The notes: generated from the letters alone by a model not told the origin. A stretch of 6,624 nt of DNA from Bacillota bacterium (GCA_009786275.1 WQTL01000385.1:1-6624), one strand, 5' to 3'; positions 1 to 5,270 are shown, counted from the stretch's first letter. Translations and numbers: made by a program.

Positions 1-469
1 CATCGGCGTGATCGCCGTGGACAGCATCTATTCCCCGGTGCTCAAGGTCAACTACAACGTGGAAAACACGCGCGTGGGCCAGATCACCGACTACGACAAG
101 CTCACCCTCGAGATCTGGACCGACGGCACCACCTCCGCCCAGGAGGCCGTGTCCCTGGCCGCCAAGATCCTCAACGAGCACCTCGCCCTGTTCGCGGACC
201 TCTCGGACGAGGTCTTCGATACGGAGATCATGGTTGTGAAGAACGACAGCCGCAAGGAAAAAGTCCTGGAGATGACCATTGACGACCTTGACCTTTCCGT
301 GCGCTCCTACAACTGCCTCAAGCGCGCCGGCATCAACACCGTGGAGGACCTCACCGCCAAATCCGGCGAGGACATGATGAAGGTGCGCAACCTCGGCCGC
401 AAGTCCCTCGACGAAGTCATTGCCAAGCTCAGCTCCCTGGGGCTGGAACTGCGCAAGGACGAAGAATGA
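1..469 (+). CDS. rpoA: DNA-directed RNA polymerase subunit alpha, C-terminal part (5' end outside window)
   Basis: This is the 3' part of the alpha subunit of RNA polymerase, which scaffolds beta/beta' assembly through its N-terminal domain and contacts UP elements and activators through its C-terminal domain. The reading frame is open from base 2 and ends at TGA 467-469, so the gene is cut by the window edge. The GTG at 8 is an internal codon, not a start. Bases 2 to about 205 encode the end of the N-terminal domain, with the family signature VENTRVGQITDYDKL and the stretch EAVSLAAKILNEHL. A short linker follows. The C-terminal domain occupies about 265-460. It contains VRSYNCLKRAGI, which carries the DNA-contacting Arg, Asn and Cys (R265, N268, C269 in E. 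coli), and RNLGRKSLDEV, which carries the Gly-x-Lys-Ser of the second contact loop. Nothing looks degraded. rplQ follows after 27 bases, the usual bacterial order, so the two are almost certainly co-transcribed. Confidence 0.98.
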   Translation, partial: IGVIAVDSIYSPVLKVNYNVENTRVGQITDYDKLTLEIWTDGTTSAQEAVSLAAKILNEHLALFADLSDEVFDTEIMVVKNDSRKEKVLEMTIDDLDLSVRSYNCLKRAGINTVEDLTAKSGEDMMKVRNLGRKSLDEVIAKLSSLGLELRKDEE

Positions 470-496
470 ACCACCACCGGAAGGAGTGAATGAGAT

Positions 497-970
497 ATGC
501 CCGGTACGAGAAAATTGGGGCGCGCCAGCGACCACCGCATGGCCATGCTGCGCGGCCTTGTGACGTACCTTTTGGAGCACGGCCGCATCGAGACGACCGT
601 CACCCGGGCCAAGGAGCTGCGCTCTTTGGCGGAAAAGATGATTACCATCGCCAAGGAGCCCACCTTGGCCAACAAGCGCAGGGTCCTCGCCTTCGTGACG
701 AAGGAGGACGTGGTGAAGAAGCTCTTCGACGAGATCGCGCCGCAGTACGCCGGGCGTCCCGGGGGCTACACGCGCATCATCCGCACCGGCCCGCGCCGTG
801 GCGACGCCGCCGAGATGTGCATCATCGAGCTGGTGCAGGAGGAGAAGAAGGCCGCCAGGCGTTCCAGGGCCTCTGCCCGCAGAAATCGCGGCAGCCGTGC
901 CGAGCGTGTGAAGGCCGCGCAGGCCGCGGAGGCTGCGGCGGAAGAAGCCGTGGAAGCCATCGACGAATAA
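497..970 (+). CDS. rplQ: 50S ribosomal protein L17 with extended C-terminal tail
   Basis: L17 is a bacteria-specific protein of the large ribosomal subunit near the peptide exit tunnel. The ATG at 497 is preceded by AAGGAG (481-486). The 157-residue product opens with the L17 signature MPGTRKLGRASDHRMAMLRG and continues with HGRIETTVTRAKELRSLAEKMITIAK. It ends its conserved core with GGYTRIIRTGPRRGDAAEM and CIIELV at about residue 113. The core is therefore complete. Known L17 proteins are usually about 115-130 residues. Here roughly 40 further residues follow: a Lys/Arg-rich stretch (EEKKAARRSRASARRNRGSR) and then an Ala/Glu-rich acidic end. Extended tails occur in some bacterial L17s, and the function of this one is unknown. 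It lies directly after rpoA and closes the ribosomal superoperon. The product assignment is certain; the role of the tail is not. Confidence 0.98.
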   Translation: MPGTRKLGRASDHRMAMLRGLVTYLLEHGRIETTVTRAKELRSLAEKMITIAKEPTLANKRRVLAFVTKEDVVKKLFDEIAPQYAGRPGGYTRIIRTGPRRGDAAEMCIIELVQEEKKAARRSRASARRNRGSRAERVKAAQAAEAAAEEAVEAIDE

Positions 971-983
971 TGCAGCATCACGA

Positions 984-1013
984 TTTGCCTCAAGGATTGC
1001 TCCTTGGGGCAAA
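984..1013 (+). terminator. Strong stem-loop after rplQ; possible terminator or attenuator
   Basis: Bases 984-996 pair with 1001-1013 to form an uninterrupted 13-bp stem with one T-G wobble (990/1007), closing a 4-base TTGC loop (997-1000). It starts 14 bases after the rplQ stop. The following bases read AAAATTTAATGG, so the U-tract is short and interrupted, unlike a textbook intrinsic terminator. The position at the end of the ribosomal operon favours a terminator, perhaps a leaky one. The eda ribosome-binding site begins only 8 bases after the stem, and no promoter is evident between stem and gene. The structure could therefore instead modulate read-through or translation of eda. The stem is certain; its role is inferred. 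Confidence 0.55.
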
Positions 1014-1020
1014 ATTTAAT

Positions 1021-1028
1021 GGAGGGAG
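1021..1028 (+). promoter_or_regulatory. Shine-Dalgarno site that fixes the eda start
   Basis: GGAGGGAG lies 5 bases before the ATG at 1034. It selects that ATG over the in-frame TTG at 1004, which sits inside the stem-loop and would add ten residues not found in KDPG aldolases. Confidence 0.85.
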
Positions 1029-1033
1029 CCAAT

Positions 1034-1675
1034 ATGAACCCCATTCTTGACCAAATCGCGAAAACCCGTGTCGTCCCGGTCATCGCCATCGAAAATGCCG
1101 CCGACGCCCCCGCCCTGGGCCGCGCCCTGCTGGCCGGCGGGCTGCCCTTGGCCGAAATCACCTTCCGCACGGCGGCGGGCGAGGAGGCCATCCGCCGCAT
1201 GGCCGCGGAGGTGCCGGAGGTCCTCGTGGGCGCGGGGACGGTGCTCAACGCCGCGCAGGCGCAGGCCGCGTTGTCCGCCGGCGCGAAATTCATCGTCTCC
1301 CCCGGGCTGGACGCCGAAACGGTTAAATTCTGCTTGCAGAAAAATATCCCGGTTTTCCCGGGCTGCGCAACCCCCTCAGAGATGCAATGCGCGCTGAACC
1401 TTGGATTGACACATTTAAAATTCTTCCCGGCGCAGCAGGCGGGCGGCCTGGCGTATCTCAAGGCCGTCAGCGCGGCCTACACCATGCTGCGGTTCATCCC
1501 CACGGGCGGTATCGGCCCGGGGAACCTGCGGGAATACCTCGCCTTCGGAAAGATTATCGCCTGCGGCGGCAGCTGGATGTGTCAAAAAGATCTAATCTGC
1601 GCGGGTAAATGGGAGGAGATCACGCGGCTGTGCGGGGAAGCCGCCGCCATTGCGAAAGGATGGTCACAGCTATGA
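1034..1675 (+). CDS. eda: 2-keto-3-deoxy-6-phosphogluconate (KDPG) aldolase, class I
   Basis: Cytosolic class I aldolase that cleaves KDPG to pyruvate and glyceraldehyde 3-phosphate, the last step of the Entner-Doudoroff and hexuronate pathways. Members of this family also handle related 4-hydroxy-2-oxoglutarate substrates. The 213-residue length is normal. Visible motifs are RVVPVIAIE (12-20), AEITFRT with the catalytic-base Glu41 and Arg45 (40-46), GAGTVLN (66-72), SPGLD (89-93), FPGCATPSE (108-116), LKFFPA with the Schiff-base Lys129 (128-133), RFIPTGGI in the phosphate-binding region, and ACGGSWM near the C-terminus. No key residue is missing. ATG 1034 is chosen because of the strong GGAGGGAG site just upstream. 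The stop overlaps the kdgK start by ATGA, so the two are likely translationally coupled. Upstream lies the stem-loop after rplQ and no clear promoter, so transcription may depend on read-through. An exact substrate preference of KDPG over KDPGal or KHG cannot be read from the sequence. Confidence 0.95.
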   Translation: MNPILDQIAKTRVVPVIAIENAADAPALGRALLAGGLPLAEITFRTAAGEEAIRRMAAEVPEVLVGAGTVLNAAQAQAALSAGAKFIVSPGLDAETVKFCLQKNIPVFPGCATPSEMQCALNLGLTHLKFFPAQQAGGLAYLKAVSAAYTMLRFIPTGGIGPGNLREYLAFGKIIACGGSWMCQKDLICAGKWEEITRLCGEAAAIAKGWSQL

Positions 1676-2694
1676 AGAAAGTCGTCACATTCGGCGAATT
1701 GATGCTGCGCCTGGCCCCCGAGGGCTGCCTGCGCTTCGTGCAGGCCGAGAAATTCCAGGCCACCATGGGCGGCGCGGAGGCCAACGTGGCCGTGGACCTG
1801 GCCTGCCTGGGGGCCGAGGCCGCGTTCGTCACAAAGCTGCCGGCCCACGAGATCGGCCAGCTTGCTGTCAATTCGCTGCGGCGCTTTGGGGTTGACACGA
1901 GCAATATCCTGCGCGGCGGCGCGCGTGTGGGGGTCTATTACTGCGAGAAGGGGGCCTCCCAGCGGGCTTCGAAGGTCATCTACGACCGCGCGGGCAGCGC
2001 CATCGCCGAAGCCCGGCCGGGCGAGTTCGACTGGGACGCCATCTTCGGGGAAGCGGGCTGGTTCCACTTCACGGGCATCACCCCGGCCCTGAGCGAAGGC
2101 TGCGCGGCGCTGTGCCTGGAGGCCTGCCAGGCTGCGCGGCGGCACGGCGTGCCGGTGTCCTGCGACCTGAACTACCGCAGGAACCTCTGGCCCCGCGAGC
2201 AGGCGGGCCGCGTGATGGCCGGGCTCATGCCCTATGTGCGCCTGCTCGTCGCCAACGAGGAGGACGCCGCCGACGTGTTCGGCATCCACGCGACCGGCAG
2301 CGATATCGAGGGCGGCAAGCTCTCCCGCGAGGGCTACGCCGATGTGGCGCGGCAGCTCAGCGAGCGCTTCGGTATACCCGAAATCGCGGTCACGCTGCGG
2401 CAGTCGATCTCCGCCAGCGACAATATCTGGGCGGGGATGCTCTATTCAAATCAAAAATGCTATTTCTCGAAGGAATACCCCGTGCACATCGTGGACCGCG
2501 TCGGGGGCGGGGATTCCTTCGGCGCGGGGCTGATTTTCGCAACCCTGGAGGGCCAATCCCCGGCGGGGCGCCTGGAATTCGCCGTGGCCGCCAGCTGCCT
2601 GAAACACAGCATTGAGGGCGACTTCAACGTGATTTCCGCCGGCGAGGCGAGGAGATTGGCGGGGGGCAGCGGCAGCGGACGGGTGCAGAGATAG
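1672..2694 (+). CDS. kdgK: 2-keto-3-deoxygluconate kinase (PfkB-family sugar kinase)
   Basis: Cytosolic ribokinase-fold (PfkB) kinase predicted to use ATP to phosphorylate 2-keto-3-deoxygluconate to KDPG, the substrate of the aldolase encoded just upstream. The 340-residue protein opens with VVTFGELMLRLAP and carries the first PfkB signature GGAEANVAVDLACLG (33-47), in the GGAEANVA form typical of KdgK. SCDLNYRRNLW lies mid-protein. The second signature is DRVGGGDSFGAGL (275-287), with catalytic-base Asp281 and the anion-hole glycines. The tail ends in a short Gly/Ser-rich stretch. The start is ATG 1672, overlapping the eda stop by ATGA, with AAAGGA at 1655-1660 as ribosome site. An in-frame ATG at 1660 would place that site inside the coding region and lacks its own. 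Context with eda makes KdgK more likely than ribokinase, fructokinase or 5-dehydro-2-deoxygluconokinase, although sequence alone would leave some doubt. Confidence 0.92.
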   Translation: MKKVVTFGELMLRLAPEGCLRFVQAEKFQATMGGAEANVAVDLACLGAEAAFVTKLPAHEIGQLAVNSLRRFGVDTSNILRGGARVGVYYCEKGASQRASKVIYDRAGSAIAEARPGEFDWDAIFGEAGWFHFTGITPALSEGCAALCLEACQAARRHGVPVSCDLNYRRNLWPREQAGRVMAGLMPYVRLLVANEEDAADVFGIHATGSDIEGGKLSREGYADVARQLSERFGIPEIAVTLRQSISASDNIWAGMLYSNQKCYFSKEYPVHIVDRVGGGDSFGAGLIFATLEGQSPAGRLEFAVAASCLKHSIEGDFNVISAGEARRLAGGSGSGRVQR

Positions 2695-2711
2695 TCTTGG
2701 GAGGTTTGTGC

Positions 2712-3239
2712 ATGGAAATCGTAAATTTTAGCACGCTGAGCGAATCACAGCGCACGCAGGCGGCCCAAATGCTGACGGATGAGCTTCCGGATGGCTGGCC
2801 TGCGCTGGCGGACGCGATGGAGGAAATCAACGATTTGTTGGGCGGCGATGCCGAAGTTTTTTGCGCGGTGGAACAGGGCGAGGCGATCGGGTGGGCGGGT
2901 CTCCTGCCGGGGTACGGCAAGATGTTCGAGCTCCACCCGCTTGTGGTGCGGCGCGACAGGCAGCGGCAGGGCGTCGGCACGGCCTTGCTGCACGAAATCA
3001 TGAGCGCCGCAAGGGCGAAGGGCGCTTTGACGCTATTGGCTGGCGCAGGCGACGAAAACGAACAGACCTCTCTCGCGAACGCGGACTTATACGAGGACCT
3101 GCCGGAGAAGCTGGCGGCATTTGACCCGGGCGCGCATCAAACGGCGTTTTACCTGAAACACGGCTTCCGGGTCGTCGGCGTGGTGCCGGACGTGTACGGA
3201 ATCGGGAAACCGGATATTCAAATGACAAAACGGCTGTAA
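2712..3239 (+). CDS. GNAT-family N-acetyltransferase, AAC(6')-Ii-like (aminoglycoside 6'-N-acetyltransferase family)
   Basis: Cytosolic acetyl-CoA-dependent acetyltransferase of 175 residues. Motif A is LVVRRDRQRQGVGTALL (77-93), containing the acetyl-CoA pyrophosphate loop Q84-x-x-G87-x-G89. From memory of the family, the pattern closely follows the chromosomal Enterococcus faecium AAC(6')-Ii: the ELHPLVV block (Glu73, His75, Leu77), a TSLANADLYE block (TTLSQTDLYE in AAC(6')-Ii), FYLKHGF with Tyr147, VVGVVPDVYG and KPDIQMTK near the end. Glu, His, Leu and Tyr at the equivalent positions (72, 74, 76, 147) are reported as important in AAC(6')-Ii. Aminoglycoside 6'-N-acetylation is thus the best guess, but housekeeping GNATs share this fold, and a polyamine or other amine could be the natural substrate. 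GGGAGG (2699-2704) fixes the start 7 bases downstream. The gene begins 17 bases after kdgK with no obvious promoter, so it may be read from the same transcript. Confidence 0.85.
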   Translation: MEIVNFSTLSESQRTQAAQMLTDELPDGWPALADAMEEINDLLGGDAEVFCAVEQGEAIGWAGLLPGYGKMFELHPLVVRRDRQRQGVGTALLHEIMSAARAKGALTLLAGAGDENEQTSLANADLYEDLPEKLAAFDPGAHQTAFYLKHGFRVVGVVPDVYGIGKPDIQMTKRL

Positions 3240-3268
3240 TCAATCAATTATGTGGGAGGTACACCAGC

Positions 3269-3676
3269 ATGTTCTGTTCTCATTGCGGTACGCAAAACGA
3301 AACCAGCGCCTTGTTCTGCACAAAATGCGGCGCGCAAATCGCCGGTGAAGTGCCGGCGCCAACGCAGCCGCCACAGCCCCAGGGCTGGCCGCTGACCATC
3401 ACCAGGGAGTCGCAGTTCACCGGCGCCCTCGTGGGGGCCACGGTGACGCTTGACGGGCACGACTGCGGCAGCCTCACCCCGGGGCAGTCGCTGACATTCA
3501 CGGTGCCGGGGCAAATTGTGCACGTTTCGCTCAAGATTTGGTCAATGGCCCCGCTGCAAATGAGATTGCGCCTATGGCAGGGCGCGCATGTCACCTGCGG
3601 GATCAAGCTCGGGGCGTTCGTCAACAAGCTGGTCATCAAAAACGTTGCGGGCGCCGAGGTGCTGGAAATGCCGTAA
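3269..3676 (+). CDS. Small zinc-ribbon protein with uncharacterised beta-rich domain
   Basis: Hypothetical protein of 135 residues; function not recognised. The N-terminus is a short zinc ribbon, CSHCG at 3-7 and CTKCG at 17-21, so four cysteines (3, 6, 17, 20) can bind one zinc. A Pro/Gln-rich linker follows at about 28-38. Residues 40-135 alternate hydrophobic and polar residues in a way that suggests beta strands, with VTLDGHDCGSLTPGQSLTFTVPG in the middle. That pattern recalls PEGA-like or carbohydrate-binding-like beta-sandwich domains, but I cannot assign a family. No signal peptide or membrane segment is visible, so it is probably cytosolic. GGGAGGT (3254-3260) lies 8 bases before ATG 3269. 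The gene follows the acetyltransferase by 29 bases with no clear terminator between them, so it may be the last gene of the eda-kdgK run. Many Clostridia encode such orphan zinc-ribbon proteins. Confidence 0.8.
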   Translation: MFCSHCGTQNETSALFCTKCGAQIAGEVPAPTQPPQPQGWPLTITRESQFTGALVGATVTLDGHDCGSLTPGQSLTFTVPGQIVHVSLKIWSMAPLQMRLRLWQGAHVTCGIKLGAFVNKLVIKNVAGAEVLEMP

Positions 3677-3722
3677 CCCCGCATAATCTCCCGAAAAAAG
3701 TCGGGCAGCTTTCCCGCAAGCC

Positions 3723-3731
3723 TGCTATACT
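3723..3731 (+). promoter_or_regulatory. Extended -10 promoter for the AraC-type regulator
   Basis: TGC-TATACT (3723-3731) is a good extended -10 element. It sits 29 bases (first base to first base) upstream of the ATG at 3755, implying a leader of only about 17 bases. No good -35 hexamer lies at the standard 16-18 base spacing (GGGCAG at 17), so it would rely on the extended -10. The layout mirrors the next promoter downstream. Confidence 0.55.
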
Positions 3732-3754
3732 CTTTTTGGAAAGGAGGCGGGCAC

Positions 3755-4627
3755 ATGGACATCCTGACCCAGCTCAACCGCGCGATGGACTACATTGAGG
3801 CGCACATTGACGACGACTTGGCCCTCGAGGATGTGGCGAAGGCAACGTCGTATTCGCCCTACCATTTCGGCCGGCTGTTCTACTATGTCGCCGACATGCC
3901 GCTGAGCGAATACATCCGGAAGCGCAAGCTCTCGCTGGCGGCGATGCAATTGCAGAGCGGCGGCGCGAAGGTGATCGATCTCGCCGTGCTATACGGCTAC
4001 GACAGCGCGGACAGTTTTACCCGCGCGTTCGTGAAGCAGCATGGCGTAACGCCGTCGCGGGCACGCAAGAGCGGAGTGAATTTGACCATCTTTCCGCCGC
4101 TGACCTTCCAAATCAATATCAAAGGGGTGCAGGCGATGAACTGGCGGATCGAGGAAAAGCAAGCTTTTGAGGTGTTCGGGATCGAGCGGGTTTTCGGCAA
4201 TGACGAGACGGCGCTGGTGCCAAAGTTCTGGGATGAGCTTCTGGAAAATGGCGAATATGATCGGCTGTATCAAGCGGCTGGCGCGGTGCGCGGCGAGGAT
4301 GGGATGCACTGCGTCAACGCGGTGTGCGGGTATAACGAGGTGGGCGGAGACAGGTTTCCCTACATGATTTGCGCGCTGAAAAAGCCCGGCAGCAACACGG
4401 ACGGCTTCAAAACCGCGCAAATCCCAAAGGCCACGTGGGCGGTGTTCCGCAGCGAAAAAGCTGATCATATGGGCATCGCGATGAAAACGCTGTTCGACCG
4501 GGCCTATCAGGAATGGCTGCCCTCCTCCGGCTACCAATGGGCCGCCGCGCCGGACATGGAGCTCTACTACAGTGCGCCCGACGGCAAATACTTCGAGGAG
4601 GCCTGGATCCCGGTGGCGAAGGCGTAG
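3755..4627 (+). CDS. AraC-family transcriptional regulator with GyrI-like effector-binding domain
   Basis: Predicted cytosolic DNA-binding regulator of 290 residues, of the Rob/SoxS-like kind with the DNA-binding domain first. Residues 1-105 form the AraC/XylS double helix-turn-helix. The first helix pair is around DLALEDVAKATSYSPYHFGR (21-40). The second carries the family hallmark GYDSADSFTRAFVKQHGVTP (81-100). Residues from about 128 to 288 form a GyrI-like (AraC effector-binding) domain, with EVFGIERVFG near its start and MELYY...EEAWIPV at its end. Glu269 in MELYY is the usual conserved acidic residue of the ligand pocket. In Rob and BmrR-type relatives this fold binds amphipathic or cationic small molecules, and the ligand here is unknown. 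AAAGGAGG (3740-3747) precedes ATG 3755, and the gene has its own extended -10 promoter. It lies among an aminoglycoside-acetyltransferase-like gene and a transporter. Targets could include these neighbours, but no operator was identified. Domain calls are firm; role is inferred. Confidence 0.93.
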   Translation: MDILTQLNRAMDYIEAHIDDDLALEDVAKATSYSPYHFGRLFYYVADMPLSEYIRKRKLSLAAMQLQSGGAKVIDLAVLYGYDSADSFTRAFVKQHGVTPSRARKSGVNLTIFPPLTFQINIKGVQAMNWRIEEKQAFEVFGIERVFGNDETALVPKFWDELLENGEYDRLYQAAGAVRGEDGMHCVNAVCGYNEVGGDRFPYMICALKKPGSNTDGFKTAQIPKATWAVFRSEKADHMGIAMKTLFDRAYQEWLPSSGYQWAAAPDMELYYSAPDGKYFEEAWIPVAKA

Positions 4628-4645
4628 CCCGCAACCGCCCGTTGC

Positions 4646-4674
4646 TTTACACGCCCCCGCGCTTGTGCTATAAT
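4646..4674 (+). promoter_or_regulatory. Near-consensus sigma-70-type promoter for the XRE/zinc-ribbon gene
   Basis: TTTACA (4646-4651) and TATAAT (4669-4674) are separated by exactly 17 bases, with TGC directly before the -10 (4666-4668) giving an extended -10 as well. Transcription would start near 4681, giving a leader of about 17 bases to ATG 4698. The promoter begins 19 bases after the stop of the AraC-type gene, so the XRE gene is independently transcribed. Confidence 0.85.
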
Positions 4675-4689
4675 CATCGCGAAAGGACG

Positions 4690-4697
4690 GTGCGCAC
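4690..4697 (+). repeat. 8-bp perfect palindrome abutting the XRE start codon
   Basis: GTGCGCAC reads the same on both strands and ends immediately before the ATG at 4698, after the GAAAGGA ribosome site (4681-4687). It could be an operator half-palindrome for autoregulation by the XRE protein. An 8-bp palindrome in G+C-rich DNA can also arise by chance. Confidence 0.3.
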
Positions 4698-5132
4698 ATG
4701 AAACCCAAGAAAATCCTGAAGGACCTGCGCGAAAAGCACGGCCTGTCCCAGGACGAGATGGCCGAAAAGCTGTTCGTCACGCGGCAGGCGGTTTCCCGCT
4801 GGGAGACGGGCCGGACCGTGCCCAATACCGAGACCCTCAAGCTGATCTCGACGGCTTTCGGCGTGTCCATCAACACGCTGCTGGGCCAGCCGATGCAGCT
4901 GCACTGCCAGGCCTGCGGCATGCCCCTGGCCGACGAGAGCATGGCCCGGGAGCCGGACGGCGGCTTCGACGAGAAGCACTGCAAGTGGTGCTGGGTGGAC
5001 GGCCAATACGCCGGCCCGGAAACCATGGAGGAGATGATCGAGGTCTGCGTGCCGCACATGGGCATGCCCCATGACGCCGCGCGGGAATTCCTGCGCGAAC
5101 AGCTGCCGCAGCTGGAGCACTGGAAGGGTTAA
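4698..5132 (+). CDS. XRE-family HTH regulator fused to a C-terminal zinc ribbon
   Basis: Predicted cytosolic DNA-binding protein of 144 residues with two domains. Residues 5-61 are a Cro/CI-type helix-turn-helix (LREKHGLSQDEMAEKLFVTR, then QAVSRWETGRTVPN and GVSINTLL). This version is typical of Firmicutes regulators. Residues 68-142 match the small putative zinc-ribbon domain seen alone or fused to XRE in Clostridia: CQACGMPL (70-77), HCKWCWVDGQY (94-104), TMEEMIEVC (109-117), and an ending like LEHWKG. Cys70, Cys73, Cys95 and Cys98 can form one zinc site; Cys117 is an additional conserved-looking cysteine. The tail might sense metal or redox state or mediate protein contacts, which is inference. 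GAAAGGA (4681-4687) precedes ATG 4698 by 10 bases, and a near-consensus promoter lies just upstream. Two hairpins and a T-rich stretch follow the stop, then the transporter promoter. Its target genes are not known. Confidence 0.92.
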   Translation: MKPKKILKDLREKHGLSQDEMAEKLFVTRQAVSRWETGRTVPNTETLKLISTAFGVSINTLLGQPMQLHCQACGMPLADESMAREPDGGFDEKHCKWCWVDGQYAGPETMEEMIEVCVPHMGMPHDAAREFLREQLPQLEHWKG

Positions 5133-5156
5133 CTTTTCCTTCCGCGGGAAGGAGTT
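5131..5156 (+). other. Stem-loop over the XRE stop codon
   Basis: TCCTTCC (5137-5143) pairs with GGAAGGA (5147-5153) around a GCG loop, extendable by AAC (5131-5133) with GTT (5154-5156) across a 3-base bulge. It overlaps the stop codon (5130-5132) and is not followed by a T-run, so it is not a canonical terminator. It may protect the 3' end or act together with the next hairpin. Confidence 0.4.
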
Positions 5157-5158
5157 GC

Positions 5159-5191
5159 CAGCCTCGGGCTGACTGATTTAATTTATTTTTT
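5159..5191 (+). terminator. Weak possible terminator between the XRE gene and the transporter
   Basis: CAGCC (5159-5163) pairs with GGCTG (5167-5171) around a TCG loop. After 14 bases a run of six T follows (5186-5191) within a T/A-rich stretch. The stem is short and the T-run is further away than in classical intrinsic terminators. It is nevertheless the only terminator-like element between two independently promoted genes. Confidence 0.35.
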
Positions 5192-5208
5192 CTGCCCCTA
5201 ACAAGCCC

Positions 5209-5237
5209 TTGCTTTTGCCGCATAGATCAGTTATAAT
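5209..5237 (+). promoter_or_regulatory. Sigma-70-type promoter for the GPH transporter
   Basis: TTGCTT (5209-5214) and TATAAT (5232-5237) are 17 bases apart, so the -10 is perfect and the -35 matches four of six positions. Expected transcription start is near 5244, giving a leader of about 27 bases before ATG 5271. A ribosome site AAGGGGG (5257-5263) lies 7 bases before the start. No convincing operator was seen. Confidence 0.8.
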
Positions 5238-5270
5238 GGCAGTCGGAAGATAATGGAAGGGGGCGGGCTT

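Noticed and set aside
1004..1033. Upstream TTG start for eda
   Set aside because: It falls inside the stem-loop and lacks a ribosome site; ATG 1034 has GGAGGGAG at proper spacing and matches family N-termini.
766..1461. Open frame on the minus strand (231 codons)
   Set aside because: Antisense to the rplQ tail and eda, with Ala/Ser/Arg-rich composition, no family pattern and no ribosome site supporting its start.
1609..1671. Earlier in-frame starts for kdgK (1609, 1660)
   Set aside because: They add residues overlapping eda that do not resemble PfkB kinases; ATG 1672 begins with the family's usual VVTFGE start, forms an ATGA overlap and has AAAGGA upstream.
1582..2289. Open frame on the minus strand (235 codons)
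   Set aside because: Antisense across the eda-kdgK junction. Both sense genes have intact catalytic motifs and the minus frame has no recognisable features.
2697..2711. TTG start for the acetyltransferase
   Set aside because: It would place the GGGAGG ribosome site within the coding sequence; ATG 2712 is correctly spaced and matches family length.
3222..3251. Possible promoter before the zinc-ribbon gene (ATGACA ... AATTAT)
   Set aside because: The -10 candidate matches poorly and the -35 lies inside the acetyltransferase gene; not strong enough to list.
3690..3705. CCCGA/TCGGG hairpin with an A-rich loop after the zinc-ribbon gene
   Set aside because: Only 5 bp of stem, no T-run after it, and it overlaps the region where the next promoter's -35 would lie; not convincing as a terminator.
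3989..5065. Long open frame on the minus strand (358 codons)
   Set aside because: It lies antisense to the AraC-type and XRE genes, crosses both of their boundaries and the promoter between them, and its translation is Arg/Pro/Ser-rich with no recognisable domain. It is a G+C-rich shadow.
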